64,000 nucleotides of DNA from Undaria pinnatifida (GCA_012845835.1 JABAKD010000005.1:4994655-5058654), one strand, 5' to 3'; positions 12,596-25,320 are shown, numbered from the stretch's first letter. Notes: generated from the sequence alone by a model not told the origin. Numbers and translations are program-made.

Positions 12596-13519
12596 CCGAC
12601 TGGCAGAAAGTACTGCTGCTGTGAGGATTACGGCTGAAGGGATTACCAGAAAATTTAGAATTACCGGTATCATCATGCTGCCTGGGCGCGTGCCGAACAT
12701 CTCTCGTTACGTCGCCCATCGGACACTTGCCCTATATTAACAGCCGTAACTCGACAGCACTTGTATTTGGCGGTTCAGATTCGTTGCGTCAACTTTCGCA
12801 CGAAAACCCAACAACACCATTTACTCGTACTGTCACCACATCAGGGCACATCCCAACCCGTCCCTCGCATAAGAAATAAAACCAGGACCAAATTCAAAGC
12901 TTCTTAAAAAATGTCGCGTACCAATACGCAGGGTGATGGGTGGTGGTCGGGAGGGAAGCAACGCTAACCCCGACAAGAACCCTAAGCCTGACCATAACCC
13001 AAACAGCATGGGGTGACCCGTGCTTGAACGCTTTGGCATGTGAAGTGCGGCCGTCGTGGATGCCGTGCTTTCGAAATACGCACCATCCACAGACTGTTCT
13101 CGTCCAAACCCGTTTATTTGCCATGCGCTGGGTGTGGTATTATTTTCTTCGCGAATTTCGCCGCGAGTGACATGCGAGGGGCGCAAACGTAACAGAGAAT
13201 TAATACACAACCCCATGGCCTCCCCGTCATGTAGGGTCTTTGTGTGTGTGCTTTCGCAACACCCCGTCTTGACCCATGACCGAGTCTAAAATTATCATAG
13301 TCTAACTCCAAGAGTTTTGGACCCATGTCGGGAGTGCGGTGCTAAGAGAGTTAATTCACCCTTCGAAAATTCCAAGCAGTATCAAATCATACGTGCTAAA
13401 ATATCAAGTACTTTCGTTTCCAAAACTGATACTGATTTGTTCGATTTGTTGCAAAAACGCCAAGTGCCGAAACCAGTATTCACCGCAACAGAGTTGTGCA
13501 TGCGCCCAAGATGCTGGTT

Positions 13520-14045
13520 GACGGTCTAGTTTTGACCCGTCAAGGCGTCGTTGGACTTACCATACTAAGTGTAGTGTCTGGAGTTCTTTGACGGCTGTCC
13601 GTTAAGTCCGTCAAGGGGTAACAGTGCCGTCTACAGGGTTTGACGGTCTAGTTTTGCCCCGTCAAGGCGTCTCCGGACTTGTCATACTAGGTGTTATGTG
13701 TGGAGTTCCTTGACGGATGTCCGTCAAGTCCGTCGAGGGGCAAGAGTGCCGTCAACCGAGATTTTTGTTGTGCACCGCCCGCCCGCCCGTTTTGCTCAAC
13801 GGAACCCAGAAGAGAGCGAAAGGCGAGAAATCATGCCCCTCAACCCCCTCAACGAGTACTCTTAGGGGGCGTGCTATGACAACAGCTTCCGTCAAGTCCG
13901 TCAAGGGGCAAGAGTGCCGTCAACCGAGATTTTGTTGTGTACCGCCCGCCCGCCCGCCCGTTTCGCTCAACGGAGAGCGAAAGGCGAGAAATCAGGCCCC
14001 TCAACCCCATCAACGAGTACTCATAGGGGGAGTTCTACGATAACG
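13520..14045 (+). repeat. Nested tandem duplications (122 and 168 bp units)
   Basis: A GACGGTCTAGTTTTG unit recurs at 13520 and 13642 (122 bp apart), and CCGTCAAGTCCGTC recurs at 13721 and 13889 (168 bp apart). Both share the words CCGTCAAGGGG and GTGCCGTC, so the larger unit probably arose from the smaller. Non-coding. Confidence 0.7.
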
Positions 14046-15134
14046 AGGGGAATAATATCCAATCTGGAAAAATGGAAAATGTGTTCATTAATAATACTGG
14101 TAGTTATTAATAGCGTATTGCTATAAAAACAAAAGCGAAAACCTCCATCGAAGAGATACTATATTTCGGGGAGTATACTCCTGGACACGAAACTGAAAAT
14201 TGGATTTGGGGAAAAAAAAAAAAAGACAAGCACGACACGACCTTCCTTGTTTTCCAAAACCAGAACTGAACACTATGTTCTGTATTGCGTAATTTCGCCT
14301 TGATTTTTTGTCCAAGTTGAGGACCTCCAGTATACATACTCTCCGTCGCAGAGCTGCAGAGTCACTGTTGTAACTTCAGTCAGTAATAGATCCTGCTGCT
14401 ATCGCAGTAGGTCCTACTAATAGACAATAGATGGGTCTACCCTGCCGACGTGTTAAAGTAGGTGTCTCGATCTGCAGCAATGTATCAGCAGTATATGCCT
14501 TCAGCATTGCCGTAAGCACCTACACCTGGGGTACCATATATAAAAAAAAAATACAGCAGTCAGTGCTCATCAGGGAACCGGGAGGGGGGGGGGGGGGGGG
14601 CATCTATAGAAGAATATATAGATACGTAGATAAATCGATAACTAGATAAGTGGATAAATGGGCAATACAGCAAATACACAACTTGGTCAAATATTGACAA
14701 ATAGTCCTTCTGTTGCACCTTCCGACCTTTTCGTGGCCTGAGGTGGTGGGCGGTTATCCAACAGTACCGTGTCCCATGTTCGGCATAACTTTCCCTGCAA
14801 CATCGGCATAGGTGTTTGGTGTGTTCTGGTACGTGATATGCCGGCTGAGAACTGCCAGAGGGAAGGCTCTATCTAGAGGTCTGAAACTTTATAGAGTTTC
14901 ATGTATATTTGCGCGCACGCCGCCGCCACAAGAGCAGTGGAAGGAACGAAAGAAAGAAGGGAGGTGGAAGCTGTATCAGAACATCGCGATACGCCACAGC
15001 TCAAAAAAGGATGCCGCGCCCTATCTAGAGAAGCCAACTTCTATTGATACAGCAGTACCATTACTGGAGTCCAACTGCTCCTGCTTCTGTCAACACTGCA
15101 CTGCTCCTACTCTGCCAAATACAAGTACTATTAT

Positions 15135-15740
15135 ACCAATACTGCTATAAACACTACTGTTACAACTGTCACTACCATGACTGCTACTGCTACTACTACA
15201 GCTACGGCTACTGCTAATACTGCCACAGCAACTTTTCCTACTATAACTACTGCCGCTATTGGTAGCAGCATCGCTACAGGTACTGCTGCAAGAGCTACTG
15301 CAGCTATGATACTACAGCTCGCGAGGACTTTTTCTTGGGTACAAATAGACCAACAATAGCGGAAAGCGCGAGCGTGTGACTTAGCAAAATCCAATGAAAA
15401 CCGACCAGCATAAAAGCTGAACCCTGTGCGCCATAAAATGAAGGCACAAGCCGGGGGGAAGAAGGGAAGACATCTGTGACCACGGCTTGTCCAGAACGTG
15501 GCTTGAGGGTAGAACCTCTTACGAGTTGAGCTGGTGGGCAAAAGTGATAACAACCAAAAACCGAAAACTACATATACGTGTACCGCTTCTATAGTCAAAA
15601 GTATACAACTACCACGGCTACAACTACAACTATTACAACCGGTGCTGCGGCAAAAACTACGGCTACATCTACAGCTACATAGAGCTGCTGCAGCTACGAC
15701 TGCTACTACTACTGTTGCGGCCACAACTGCAGATGCTACC
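15135..15740. repeat. Imperfect ACT/GCT trinucleotide tracts
   Basis: Two stretches (about 15135-15330 and 15590-15740) are built from ACTACTGCTACAGCTAC-type triplets. They open a long minus-strand frame rich in Val, Ala, Cys and Ser that has no domain structure. A reverse-oriented copy of the CCGTGGTCACAGGTGTC repeat lies between them (15420-15530). Confidence 0.7.
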
Positions 15741-15841
15741 GATATCGACGTATGCAAAAGGGTTTCCATCATCGGTATCGTGGTAGGTACCAAGCCAGCA
15801 CCCATGAGATACCAGGGCAAGCAGGATCTCGCAGAAAAATA

Positions 15842-16158
15842 CACAGGTATCCACGGGTCGGGTCTCTTCTAGCGGGTCGGGTCGGGTCACTTCTCGCGGG
15901 TAGGGCCGGGTCCCTTCTCGTGGGTCGGGTCGAATCACTTCTCGCGGTTCAGGCAGGGTCAGGGTGACCCGAACTGACCCGTCAGATCTAAAATGCCCCT
16001 GACCCCACCCGTCCCGACTCATGATTTCGAACATGATTCCCCATCCGCCGGAGGATAAAAAAAAAAAAAAAAAAAAATCTCCTGACCCGGCCCGACTCGA
16101 CCCGTGACAATTTGAAAACCGTGGGGCGGGTCGGGTCATGACCCGTGACCCGCCCTGG
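15842..16158 (-). repeat. GGGTC-rich element copy B, interrupted by a SINE-like 3' end
   Basis: GGGTC-rich text opens near CACGGGTCGGGTC and closes with CATGACCCGTGACCCGCCCTGG. In the middle, at 16036-16077, sits CCCCATCCGCCGGAGGATA plus about 20 A, the 3' end of the SINE-like element seen near 2.2 kb. This is a nested insertion. Confidence 0.6.
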
Positions 16159-16920
16159 AAATAAGCCCCCCAACCCCCCGGGCGCAACAATATGTAGGCA
16201 CGAGCCTACGGGAGAAAAAATAGGACTTACAGGTCCGACACCTATATAAACTACTGCTGTACCTGGTGGTTGTTTAGTGTTGTTCCTGCTATGTTGTGGC
16301 CATTCAGGTGGGAAACCGAATTTGGTGGATAGTGCCCCGGATCAGGGTGTGTTGGCGGGCCCTGCCGGCGGCGAATTGCACACCTAGTTTCAGCTGGGAA
16401 GGCTACGGTCCGGGTAGTATCAGGTCCGGGTGATGTTTGGAAGTTGTTAGCACCGTGAGCTAGTTGTGGGTGTGTTGGAAGTTGAGTGTCGTTGGGCAGA
16501 AAAAAAGGTTTTACTGCGTTTAAGGCAATAACAACCACAACAACAGCAACTGCTCTGCTGCCATAGCCTAATGTTGCACTCGCACCGGGTCAATACTTTC
16601 AAACAAGAGGCGGAACACCTACTGGTGTTCCCACTGTGTTATAAAAAAAGCTGTCGATATTTCGGCTCTCCAGCTCAGTAGCATGTTCATGGCACAGAAG
16701 CTCCACGTCAACACGGAACCAGTTTACTAATGATCGCGACGCTACCAGGTGCAGCACGAGATCAGATACGGTATGCGCGCGCAGTGGGCGCCCCACGGCT
16801 GGAGACTGTCGACGTAACTTGCTATCAAAAAATGTATCATTCCAATGGTGATCTCGGAGGCAAACCCAGTACTTGCTGACCTTGAGCTACAGCAGGGCGA
16901 TCTTTATTTGGCATATAAAT

Positions 16921-17132
16921 ATCAGAAACGGGTTTTATAGTTTCCGCGCACAGACTGCCTAACATCACCCTGTTGACCCTGATAGCTACACTGTAGTTGC
17001 AAGGGGAGTCGCCGACCTATATCCTTAATGAGGACACACAACCCATAATACGCGCGATCGGAGTATCACACACAGCTTGCAAAGATGAGTTTCGACAAAA
17101 TATTCGATCTCACAGCTGGAGTGTATATTAAT
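16921..17132 (+). repeat. Dispersed repeat W, copy 2
   Basis: Nearly identical over 210 bases to 11166-11396, with only scattered substitutions. It ends in GATCTCACAGCTGGAGTGTA, as the other copies do, and starts abruptly, suggesting 5' truncation. Confidence 0.65.
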
Positions 17133-17489
17133 TTTTATAATAAATAACGAAACTGGACCTGACAGTACGTGCCAGTGATTTTTACTGCGGCAATCTCGTA
17201 CTTGTAGTGCAGAAGAGTAGAGATATCACGAGACCACCTGGTACTGATAAGGAAGTAGTAGCAGGGTCGGTTCGGCCAGAGTGATATACTGGAGGAATCA
17301 GCAGCCAGTACACTTGATTCCCCCAGCATATGCTGTTGCGGCGAAGCTGCGAGGCATCGTCTACCCCCGGCTGGCAGGGTTGCCCCGGAGGCGGTTGGTC
17401 GCATTTCGGGTTCACTTTGCATCACAATTCGAGGAAAATCTGAGTTAAAGTTGGAGGCGGGGGGACAAGAACTGAGCTCGTTCATCGTG

Positions 17490-17585
17490 CGTTAACGCCT
17501 TTACAACTGGAAACCCGTTTTCGGGGACAAATATACTTGAATTTAGTAAGGGAGGGGCTCCGGGGCTCCAACGGGGTCAAGTCCT
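17490..17585 (+). repeat. Dispersed 'TACAACTGGAAACCC' repeat
   Basis: The cleanest copy of this family, reading TTTACAACTGGAAACCCGTT and then GGGGACAAATA, with a 'ggggctccggggctcc' end. See 3699-3802 for the others. Confidence 0.5.
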
Positions 17586-18144
17586 CGTCTCTCCCTATTC
17601 CCCCCCTCTGTTGCTTATTCTTGTTCTTATTATTTCATGTTTTCCTTTAAAAACAGAGCCTGGAGTACTCGCTTGCATATGTTTTGCCCTCGTGTTTACC
17701 GCGGTTGCATTGCATGGCCAAATCAACTTGCTCTGTGGGCCATTCTGTCTTGCGGTTTGACCACATGGAGCTGTTTCTGCATAAATAGGAGGCATGGGCA
17801 CGGGCACTGGTTGTGCTGGATTCAGAAGGGTGGACACATCAGTTTAACGTGAAGAACACACACAGCAGTAATTCGGTGCCCTGCCAGACGACGTCACATG
17901 CACTGAAGCGGGACCCCGCACTATCCCGGGATGCAGTACATCAGTAATAAACGCAACTAATAGATATATAGACTATATGACAAGCATGTCGTGACAAGCG
18001 GTTCTCACAGCACTAAACGGAGGCATCGCACTAAAGGCTACCGCACTAACGCGGGCCACGGCTTCACGCTAGAGCAAAAAAACCCGCGAAGTTGAAACTT
18101 CAAGTGGTACATAGAGCATAGCTTCCACTTTAGACACAACCGGT

Positions 18145-18330
18145 TCGCATGGCCAAAACACCTTGCTGTAAAAGTATTTGCAACAAGCGTCTCTGTCTCG
18201 TGTTTTTTTTGTCAACACAGAGCTCGTCTCTCAATGACGCGTCACTGCGGACACTGGTTGTGCTGGATGTAGATGGGTGGAAAGATCAGTTCAACATCAA
18301 TGTGAAGAAAATACACCGGCATAACATTAG
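18145..18330 (+). repeat. Dispersed repeat V (GTTGTGCTGGATGTAGATGG)
   Basis: It runs from GCATGGCCAAAACACCTTGC to a segment reading GTTGTGCTGGATGTAGATGG. Related copies lie at 17690-17875, 27120-27225 and 57000-57165, and an inverted partial one near 24440-24500. A short frame here is open but the other copies are broken in it, so it is treated as a repeat. Confidence 0.5.
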
Positions 18331-18487
18331 GCAAAGCTGTAGTCTACATGTATACCACCCAAGCATTACACTATTATTAGACCAGACAGACACTACTACA
18401 GCAGTAGTAGTTGTCGACGCAGTTTATCGCCAACTGCTTCATAATCGCAGAACAAAACCCGCTCGCAACAGGAACGCATCGCCAAGC

Positions 18488-18488
18488 T

Positions 18489-18530
<42 letters not shown>

Positions 18531-18531
18531 G
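18488..18531 (+). repeat. (CTG)n microsatellite
   Basis: About 14 uninterrupted CTG units. Frames through it read poly-Leu or poly-Cys and are artefacts. Confidence 0.9.
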
Positions 18532-18539
18532 AGAGTTCA

Positions 18540-20100
18540 CGCAGTTTACCAGGTGGACAATCAATAGGTCTAGTCTACTGCTGTAGACCTCCCACTATAT
18601 GAACCAGGATCAATAGCAGTTGCTGCCAATGTATTGCTGAACGTTGCACAGCTACTGCTCCCGCTGTATAATATTATACACACCGCCAGGTGCAGCTGAA
18701 AATAGACTGACGGGTTGACGGGCAATTCGATATCTGAGGAGGAATGGCAGGGGGTCTAATATACTACAAGGAAGAATAGTTGCCTGCTGTTTGTTGTTCG
18801 TGGTAAACTGCTGTCAAAATCACAACAGCAAACTACAGGAGAAGCAGGCAGATTTGGAGGTTCAGGGTCATTATTACATCGTTCATCGTTGTGTTCAAGA
18901 TGAATTATGTTGAAAGAGAGGAAAGAGAGGGGGACATCAAACAACACTCTCGGCAGTACGCATGAAGGGCGAGTACACAGAAGTAGTACTGCTTGGTTTG
19001 CTTGCGATATATGCTTGATTGCGTGTTCTCGTACGTACTGGTACTGCTGTGACTGCCGATTGCCCAAAACGTGTTGCTTCTTTGATTCGCTCTGTTGCTT
19101 TTTAGAGATGTGATTGTTTTCTGCTGGTGCGCCAAGCTGCTTTGTACCGGCGACAAGGCGCATGATAACACACACGGGGAAAGTTCCAAGTTGATTGAGG
19201 CTATGTACAATGTACGTAAAGGGTGTCATCTTGAGCTTTACAGCCGCAGTGAGGGGCGGCGTAAGCCTAGGTTGCGGGGAGAAAAGTTGAGATGTCCGTC
19301 AACCAGTGGCCCGGGAGTAAAGCAGCAATATAACACGGGGCTGGTGCGATGTGCTCGGGAATAAGTGGAATAAGCGTATGCAAGTCGGTGACGATGATGA
19401 TGGCGATGATTAGACTATGCACACCGAGTCGTGCTTATTGCAGCCTATCATTAACAGCAGTAGTGTCATTACATATTATAGGTACTCGTATAGTAGTAGT
19501 GCATCGGTCTTCGGGAGAAATACGTATTAATAGCAGAAGGGAGCGGGGGGGGGGGGGTGCTTTGCGTCCCCGCCTCCCGCAGCGCCTCTCGAGTGAAATC
19601 GTGCCAAATTGAGTTGATTGTAGGGGGGTAGGGGGGGCACCACACAAAGCAGTGAGGGATAGCAATGGAGAGGGAGAAAGAGAGAAGGGTCCCCACATCC
19701 ATCGCTCTGCTGGTACTCGAGGTTTTGAACTTATTATCTAAGAAATAGACTACTACTTGTACTGCTGATGCTGCTGTGTAATCTTGTCTTGAGGAGGCAA
19801 GAGCTGCTGTTGTAAATTTTCGACATAGAAGGCCATGATCGCCAAGAAATGCCCGCGAGTACTCGAACAAAAAACAGAGCGGCACATTCATTGCGAGCCT
19901 CTCCCCGTCCCTCCCTGCATTCGCGCAGCCCACCACCACGTCAGTGCACTCCGCCCCACCTACAGAGGTGGCTCTTTCGGGAGGGAGAGCAGCCAACATA
20001 CACAGAAAGCCACGCCACCTTCCCCACCTACCTGGTGCGACAGCGTTGCTCTACGGCTTTCACCAAATAATAGGCTAGATAACGTACACTGCTGTCCGTA
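18540..20100. other. Non-coding region
   Basis: No exon is supported on either strand. A G run (19546-19557) and purine-rich patches near 19660-19690 are the only visible structure. It probably lies in the intron downstream of the RhoGAP exon at 20109-20270. Confidence 0.4.
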
Positions 20101-20108
20101 ATTCTCAC

Positions 20109-20270
20109 CTCTCGCCCTTAGCTCAGCAAAGCAGGCCGATAAGAACGGGATCATCGCCGGCCCTTTGCTGTCATCTCCTCTCGCCGCCGGTCCAGACATC
20201 CCACTATCCATGCGTCCGTCCCGGCTGACGGGAGATCCAACCTTCGCCACAGCTTCCCTACGGCTAACTT
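20109..20270 (-). CDS. Probable first RhoGAP-domain exon (partial gene)
   Basis: The minus strand carries a frame ending GPAMIPFLSACFAELRARG, cut by a donor AGAG then GTGAGA after the first base of a codon. RhoGAP domains typically open with 'vP.fv..cv..ie.rG', followed by 'l.teGiFRv.G'. This fits the first helix, and the strand and order fit the RhoGAP exon at 5094-5453. The 5' boundary is uncertain (AG dinucleotides lie at about 20265-20285). The expected next exon with the GxFR arginine finger was not found, so assignment to the same gene is inference; it would imply introns totalling about 14 kb. Confidence 0.4.
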
Positions 20271-21599
20271 GCTTGCTCTATATACCCAGCCTGGTCTCTA
20301 AAAATCTTCTTTGTTTGTCGCGTCGGGATTTTGAGCAAGCAACAGGGCGAACACACGCGGGGATGCAAACCCCTTTTTACCGCTTTGCGGGGGCGAGCGC
20401 TTTTATACTATAGCTGTGCTTTGCGAGCCTACCCTCTCCGTGGCTGCGTGAGGCTCCGATTCCAACTAGGACCCGGCGAAAGTGTATACTCCAACCCCTC
20501 TCTCAGCCAAGAGGATTGACGGGGGTCTTTGAAAGGAGTCTTTCGAAGGGTGACTTCGGCATGCCACACCCAGGAGGCGTGACATAACACGAGGTGCAAA
20601 AAAATCCAACTAGGGCCTCGCGTTGAACTCCCGTGGATATGTTTTGTGCGTCCCCGGATTTTCAAAGCGAGATCCACAGCAATCAAGATTGATTGAGATT
20701 GCCGTTGCGCTGCTCAGCTCCGTCGGTGGGCAACAAGACGGCGAGGGGAAGACGGGCCGGTGTATGGCTGCGACCACACGATACGATGCACTAGGCTGGC
20801 AGGCAGAGGCAGCATGGCCGATATGCACGTGCAGGCTCGTCTGCTCTGCAAGGCGTGGGAACAACATGCCCCAACAAGACGAGATGAAAACACGACAAAA
20901 ATAACCGGTCGTGTTATGCGTTCAAAGGGCAACGCCCGTATCGCAAGACCGGTGCTGTCTAGTCTCGCCACCGTGAGCATCTGGTTAACTCTCTTCGCAC
21001 CACCCGCATTGATGGCTATGCGAATACCAAAAGCTTGGAACGAGGAACCTGCGTGCGCGATGGTCCGAGATCCGGAGTGGCCCTTCGTGTACAGCAAGTA
21101 CCGCACACAGAAGGTACGAGATATCATGACAAAATGCATGAAATTACTTCAAATACGTAACTTGTGAGTGTAACCGGTTGAGTGAGTTATACTCAGTTTA
21201 AGATAAAACACTTTATTTTTAGTTTGGTTGGCCATCATCTCTGTTTTTTTCTTTCCAGAGGGCACGACAAAAAAAGGGGGGGAGGAACACGATGGGGGGA
21301 GTAGTTTGACAACACTCCACCGCTGTGTCAATGGCGCTAGAGCACCGGTCACAGGGCATATCATAGCACAGCTGCCGCGAAGTACTCTGTACTTGTACAT
21401 CTAATCTGTACGTTATCAGGCCAGGCTGGCGAACAGCAGTGGCACCGCACAGATTCTACAACGCGGCGATTTTCGTTGGGTTGTGTCTTTTTTTTGGATA
21501 CCATTCAGTCGTGCCAAGATTCTTGTCAAATTATTTCAAAATGCTTCCGTTGTGAGTTCGATCGATTGAGTACAAGTAGTCAATGCTCATTTGTAGCTA

Positions 21600-21868
21600 C
21601 CAGGTACGTACTGAATTGCTTGAAGCAAAAACCAGCTGAGGGGAGAGCACCGAAGATCATCTTTTTCAACCGGGCTTCAGTCTATCATATCCATCGTGCA
21701 GCCCCTGGGTTGCAGGAGTACTTGCGGAAGAACCTGGCCTTTGAACCAACGTCTGGGCTTAATGTAAGCTGGTGCTCAACGTCAAACGGCTGCGGTGTAC
21801 CCGAGGTAGAAATGCTGACGATGTCGATCATGGGGCAAGTTATGCGAAACACATGTATGTATATCTAG
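21600..21868 (+). CDS. Unassigned open frame, possible exon
   Basis: A frame with ordinary composition reads APKIIFFNRASVYHIHRAAP and later GLQEYLRKNLAFEP, ending at a stop near 21868. No domain is recognised and no splice partners are evident. It may be a gene fragment or chance; no function is assigned. Confidence 0.2.
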
Positions 21869-22444
21869 TCTACACCACTAAGGACGGTGATAGAAATACT
21901 GCTGTTTGACTGCTTAAACGGTATTTATGTTTAACGTACGAGGTGTAGACTATAGTGACACTCGCGGAACTAACAGCTCTACCTACTGCTGTATGGATAT
22001 GGTAAGGCCAAAGCCATTACACCATCAACCAAAACACGGAAAATTCACGGAAAAGTTTGTGGTGGTCGAATATACCGCCAAGAGACAGACCTTCGTGAGG
22101 AACCGTATTCATCATAGCTCACCTGCGGCGGACGAACCATCCGCCTCTCACAAACTTGAGCATGCCGGCTCACCTTGGTTATGGCTCACAACACCTCAAA
22201 ACGTAAATACTGTACCACTTTACACTAGGATATAAGGACCAACTTTGTACTACTATAAATATATAATCAGTCTTTATACTTCCGTTCAAAAAGGTGCTTT
22301 AGAAATGAACGAGATGGAATGATATGTTCCCTGTTTCTCGAATTTGGAAAGCAAAATTTGGTCTCCTCTGTTTTATCAAATCAGCGGACCAGATGTCGTT
22401 GAACAATTCTACCCACCACCACCCCCACCGGCCCGGACCGCCAT

Positions 22445-23110
22445 TTGTTCGCAGGTGGAAGTAAAGAGCAGGACGAACACAAACAAACCTCCAGGATGAA
22501 CGGCACGCTGGAGGGGAACGGGGGAAGCGCAGCCCCTTGCCCCCCGCCCGCCTTATGCTCTATAGGGGTATCCGCAGGGGAAGTGTATGCACGCGGGGGG
22601 GAAAGGGGCGGAGCAGCCCCCCCCCCCCCCCCCCTTGGGTGACTTCGCTTAATTCAAAGAATATTTCGGGGAAGTGGCAACCAAGAATCCATCCACCGCC
22701 ATCTCATATACTATTGCTGCACCGGGCCGCCATTGCCGTTGTACTTTGCAGGTGGAAGCAAAGGGCAGGACGAACACCAACCGCCAGGATGAACGGCACG
22801 AATGCGAAACGCGTGGGGTGAGAAGCAAGTGCCATGTTTGCGAGGATATTACGTGTGGGGATGATCTGGATTCGGCATGCGCGTACCAGCTGCAGGGGGT
22901 GAGTGATGGCGTCGTACCCTGGTACACGTGCCATTTCTGTGAGGATAGTCTATACATAGGACGAACACAAACCGCCAAGATGAACGGCACGAATGCGAAA
23001 CGCGCGGAGTGAGAATCAAGGGCCATGTTTGTGAGGATATTACGCATGGGGATGATCTGGATTCGGCATGCTTGCGCGTACCAGCTCCAGGGAGTTAATG
23101 ATGGCGCCGA
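22445..23110 (+). repeat. Tandem duplication of about 190 bp with a decayed Cys-rich frame
   Basis: A block starting AGGACGAACACCAACCGCCA at about 22767 is repeated from about 22958, and a shorter partial copy begins near 22468. The first full copy is open through CHVCEDITCGDDLDSACAYQ. The second keeps the same frame for about 35 codons but replaces two of the cysteines and then shifts frame. It may be a decayed gene or transposon piece; the domain is not recognised. Confidence 0.5.
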
Positions 23111-23119
23111 ACGCTGGTA

Positions 23120-25315
23120 CTACATGGTATCAACTTTTATTGACGAAATACAAACGACTGTGCTCTTAAGTATGCCTGCGTTGTGTGTTGTGTGTGGGTA
23201 CATAGGTGGGTGTGCCCCCCGGGCGACTCCCCGTCGGCCGAGCCCCGGTGCGCCGAGGCCGCCCCGGCGAGCCCGGCGCGAAATCGCGCCGCCTGGCAAA
23301 GAAAACACTATTGCTTTACCTTGTTGCGTGTACTCCCATTTCTCCCTAAGGAGGTTAGACCAGTGTGATGCCACCCAGGGTAGAAGGCAGTTAGATAAAT
23401 CCCATGATCTCGACGGCTCTGTGCTCACCGTGCACATCGGTCTGTATCTCGAATACCTAAAATCACCCGTTATCGTACCCGTACTCGGCAGAAAGAAGAG
23501 TGCCTCTGTACATATCACAAAACCGGACATACGTACAGGGTAGCACACTCGCGCGAGTTGCCTCTGCCTCGCCGAGAAACGGGCCCCTACCTATAAGAGA
23601 CAATGGCACGCTACGGCGGCAGCAGAGGATCACCCACTAGTTTCTGAGACTCGTCACTCGGCGAGCTCTATACCCCATCCCAAAATCTGATTTTGAGGTA
23701 AATGAGAGTGAAAAAACCCCGATGAACCATCCCATGGGTCCTGCCGTCGACGCCATGTATAATAAGTACCAACAACGCAGCTTGCAAAGATGAGTATTGA
23801 CCTGAAATTCCTCGAACTCACGGCTGACGTCCTTGAAATATTTTTTATAAAATAAGATTAGGGGCTGTTACAGACACAGGCCACCCTTTGCAGGTTTCCC
23901 TACTTGGCAGCTTCTACGTTGGTCACTAACTTGTTCTAGATAATCTCTTGTATTAGTTCCACACTCACCACGGACGAACTGAATAGCTTTCAATTCCGCG
24001 AGGCAAAAGCATCATCCCCTCTTTCCTATACGCACATGCCTTCAAAGGCGTGTGAAACCCTTTTATATCCAGCCGTATCCCATATCTTACGCCTTGTTAG
24101 CCTTCCAGGGGAATACCACAACACTATGTTGTATATACAACAGTATATCGTACACATATTGCAAAACAAAGACTGTCGTTCCGACAATTTGGGCTAACGC
24201 CTTTACAACTGGAAATGGGACAAAATTACTTGGATTTAGTATAGGGAGGGGTTTTGGGGCCTCTGAAAGGCCATCATTCAGAAAAAATAAGTAGCGAAAA
24301 AAGTGCTCCTATTGTCGTAGCGCGCGTCATATCGTAGCATTCGTAGAAACCCCCCCTAGAACGTACAGCCTTGGTCTCTTTGTGTGTTGTTTGTGTGCGT
24401 GTGGGTCTATGGATAAGGGGTGTTTTTATTTTATTTTGTGTGAATGCTCTTCTACGTCCAGCACATCCAGTGCCCATGCCTATTCCTCATCCTTGAGATA
24501 TACAAGCATACAACAAGTCTTGTGATGGAAGCAAAAAAAAAAAATCGAGACAGAGATGACGGATATTTTTTATTCACCGCAAATGCAGTACGTAGGGAGG
24601 TATGCCCATGCAGCGATGTCAACCGCGCTGAATATTTTAAACGAACACTACTTACATAATTGAACAGAGCAGTCAGAGTCAAACACTTTGCGGAAAAAGA
24701 CAAGGAGGGCGTCGGATAAATGAGCAACGACCTGTGTCAGGCTGTGCCCCTAGATGGAAGGAGGTGTTGATGCTGTAACTGAAACTACAGTGCACGACAG
24801 CGTTTAAGAATTTGGTAATTGACAATTTCAGGATCGAGTTTTAGACGGAAATAAGAACATGGCATTTTTGTACTCAAAACAGTGTAGGATGCATCGTGCC
24901 TTAACTAAGAATTTCAACCTAGCCAAAAACAAGATATTCTTAATTGGTGTCGCATACTGTACACAACGGGTAATACCCATCTCAAGGACCCAGCGAATAT
25001 GAATTATTGCGGTGCATCACAGAACAGAAACGGTAAGAAGGGGTGCAGGGAGAGGACGATCGAAACGGGACCGCATACAGGACTTGTTATAGCCCATCAT
25101 GCTCTACTTTCGCGATGCTATCTACAGCACAGTACGCGACAACATGTAAGAATTTGCCACGCAGTCAAGAATTTCAGGTTCCAGTTACAGATGAAAATAA
25201 CAACATACCGGTACCCTCCTTTGCAACGAAAATAGTGCAGGACACACCCTGACCAGAAACAAGAAATTCTTGACCGGTGTCGCATACCGTATGTATGGTA
25301 GGCTACCACGTAAAA
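23120..25315. other. Non-coding region with repeat fragments
   Basis: No exon supported. It includes a GGAGCCCC-family piece (23655-23745), a short W-family 3' end (23780-23850), a 'TACAACTGGAAACCC' copy (24187-24292) and two stretches with related text near 24830-24960 and 25110-25290 that resemble each other. Confidence 0.4.
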
Positions 25316-25320
25316 ATCAC

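Noticed and set aside
12212-12700. 162-codon minus-strand frame
   Set aside because: Uneven composition, no domain, and opposite to a slightly more protein-like plus-strand frame; neither could be tied to splice partners.
15131-15844. 237-codon minus-strand frame
   Set aside because: Low-complexity Val/Ala/Cys/Ser sequence from ACT/GCT triplets; both strands are open.
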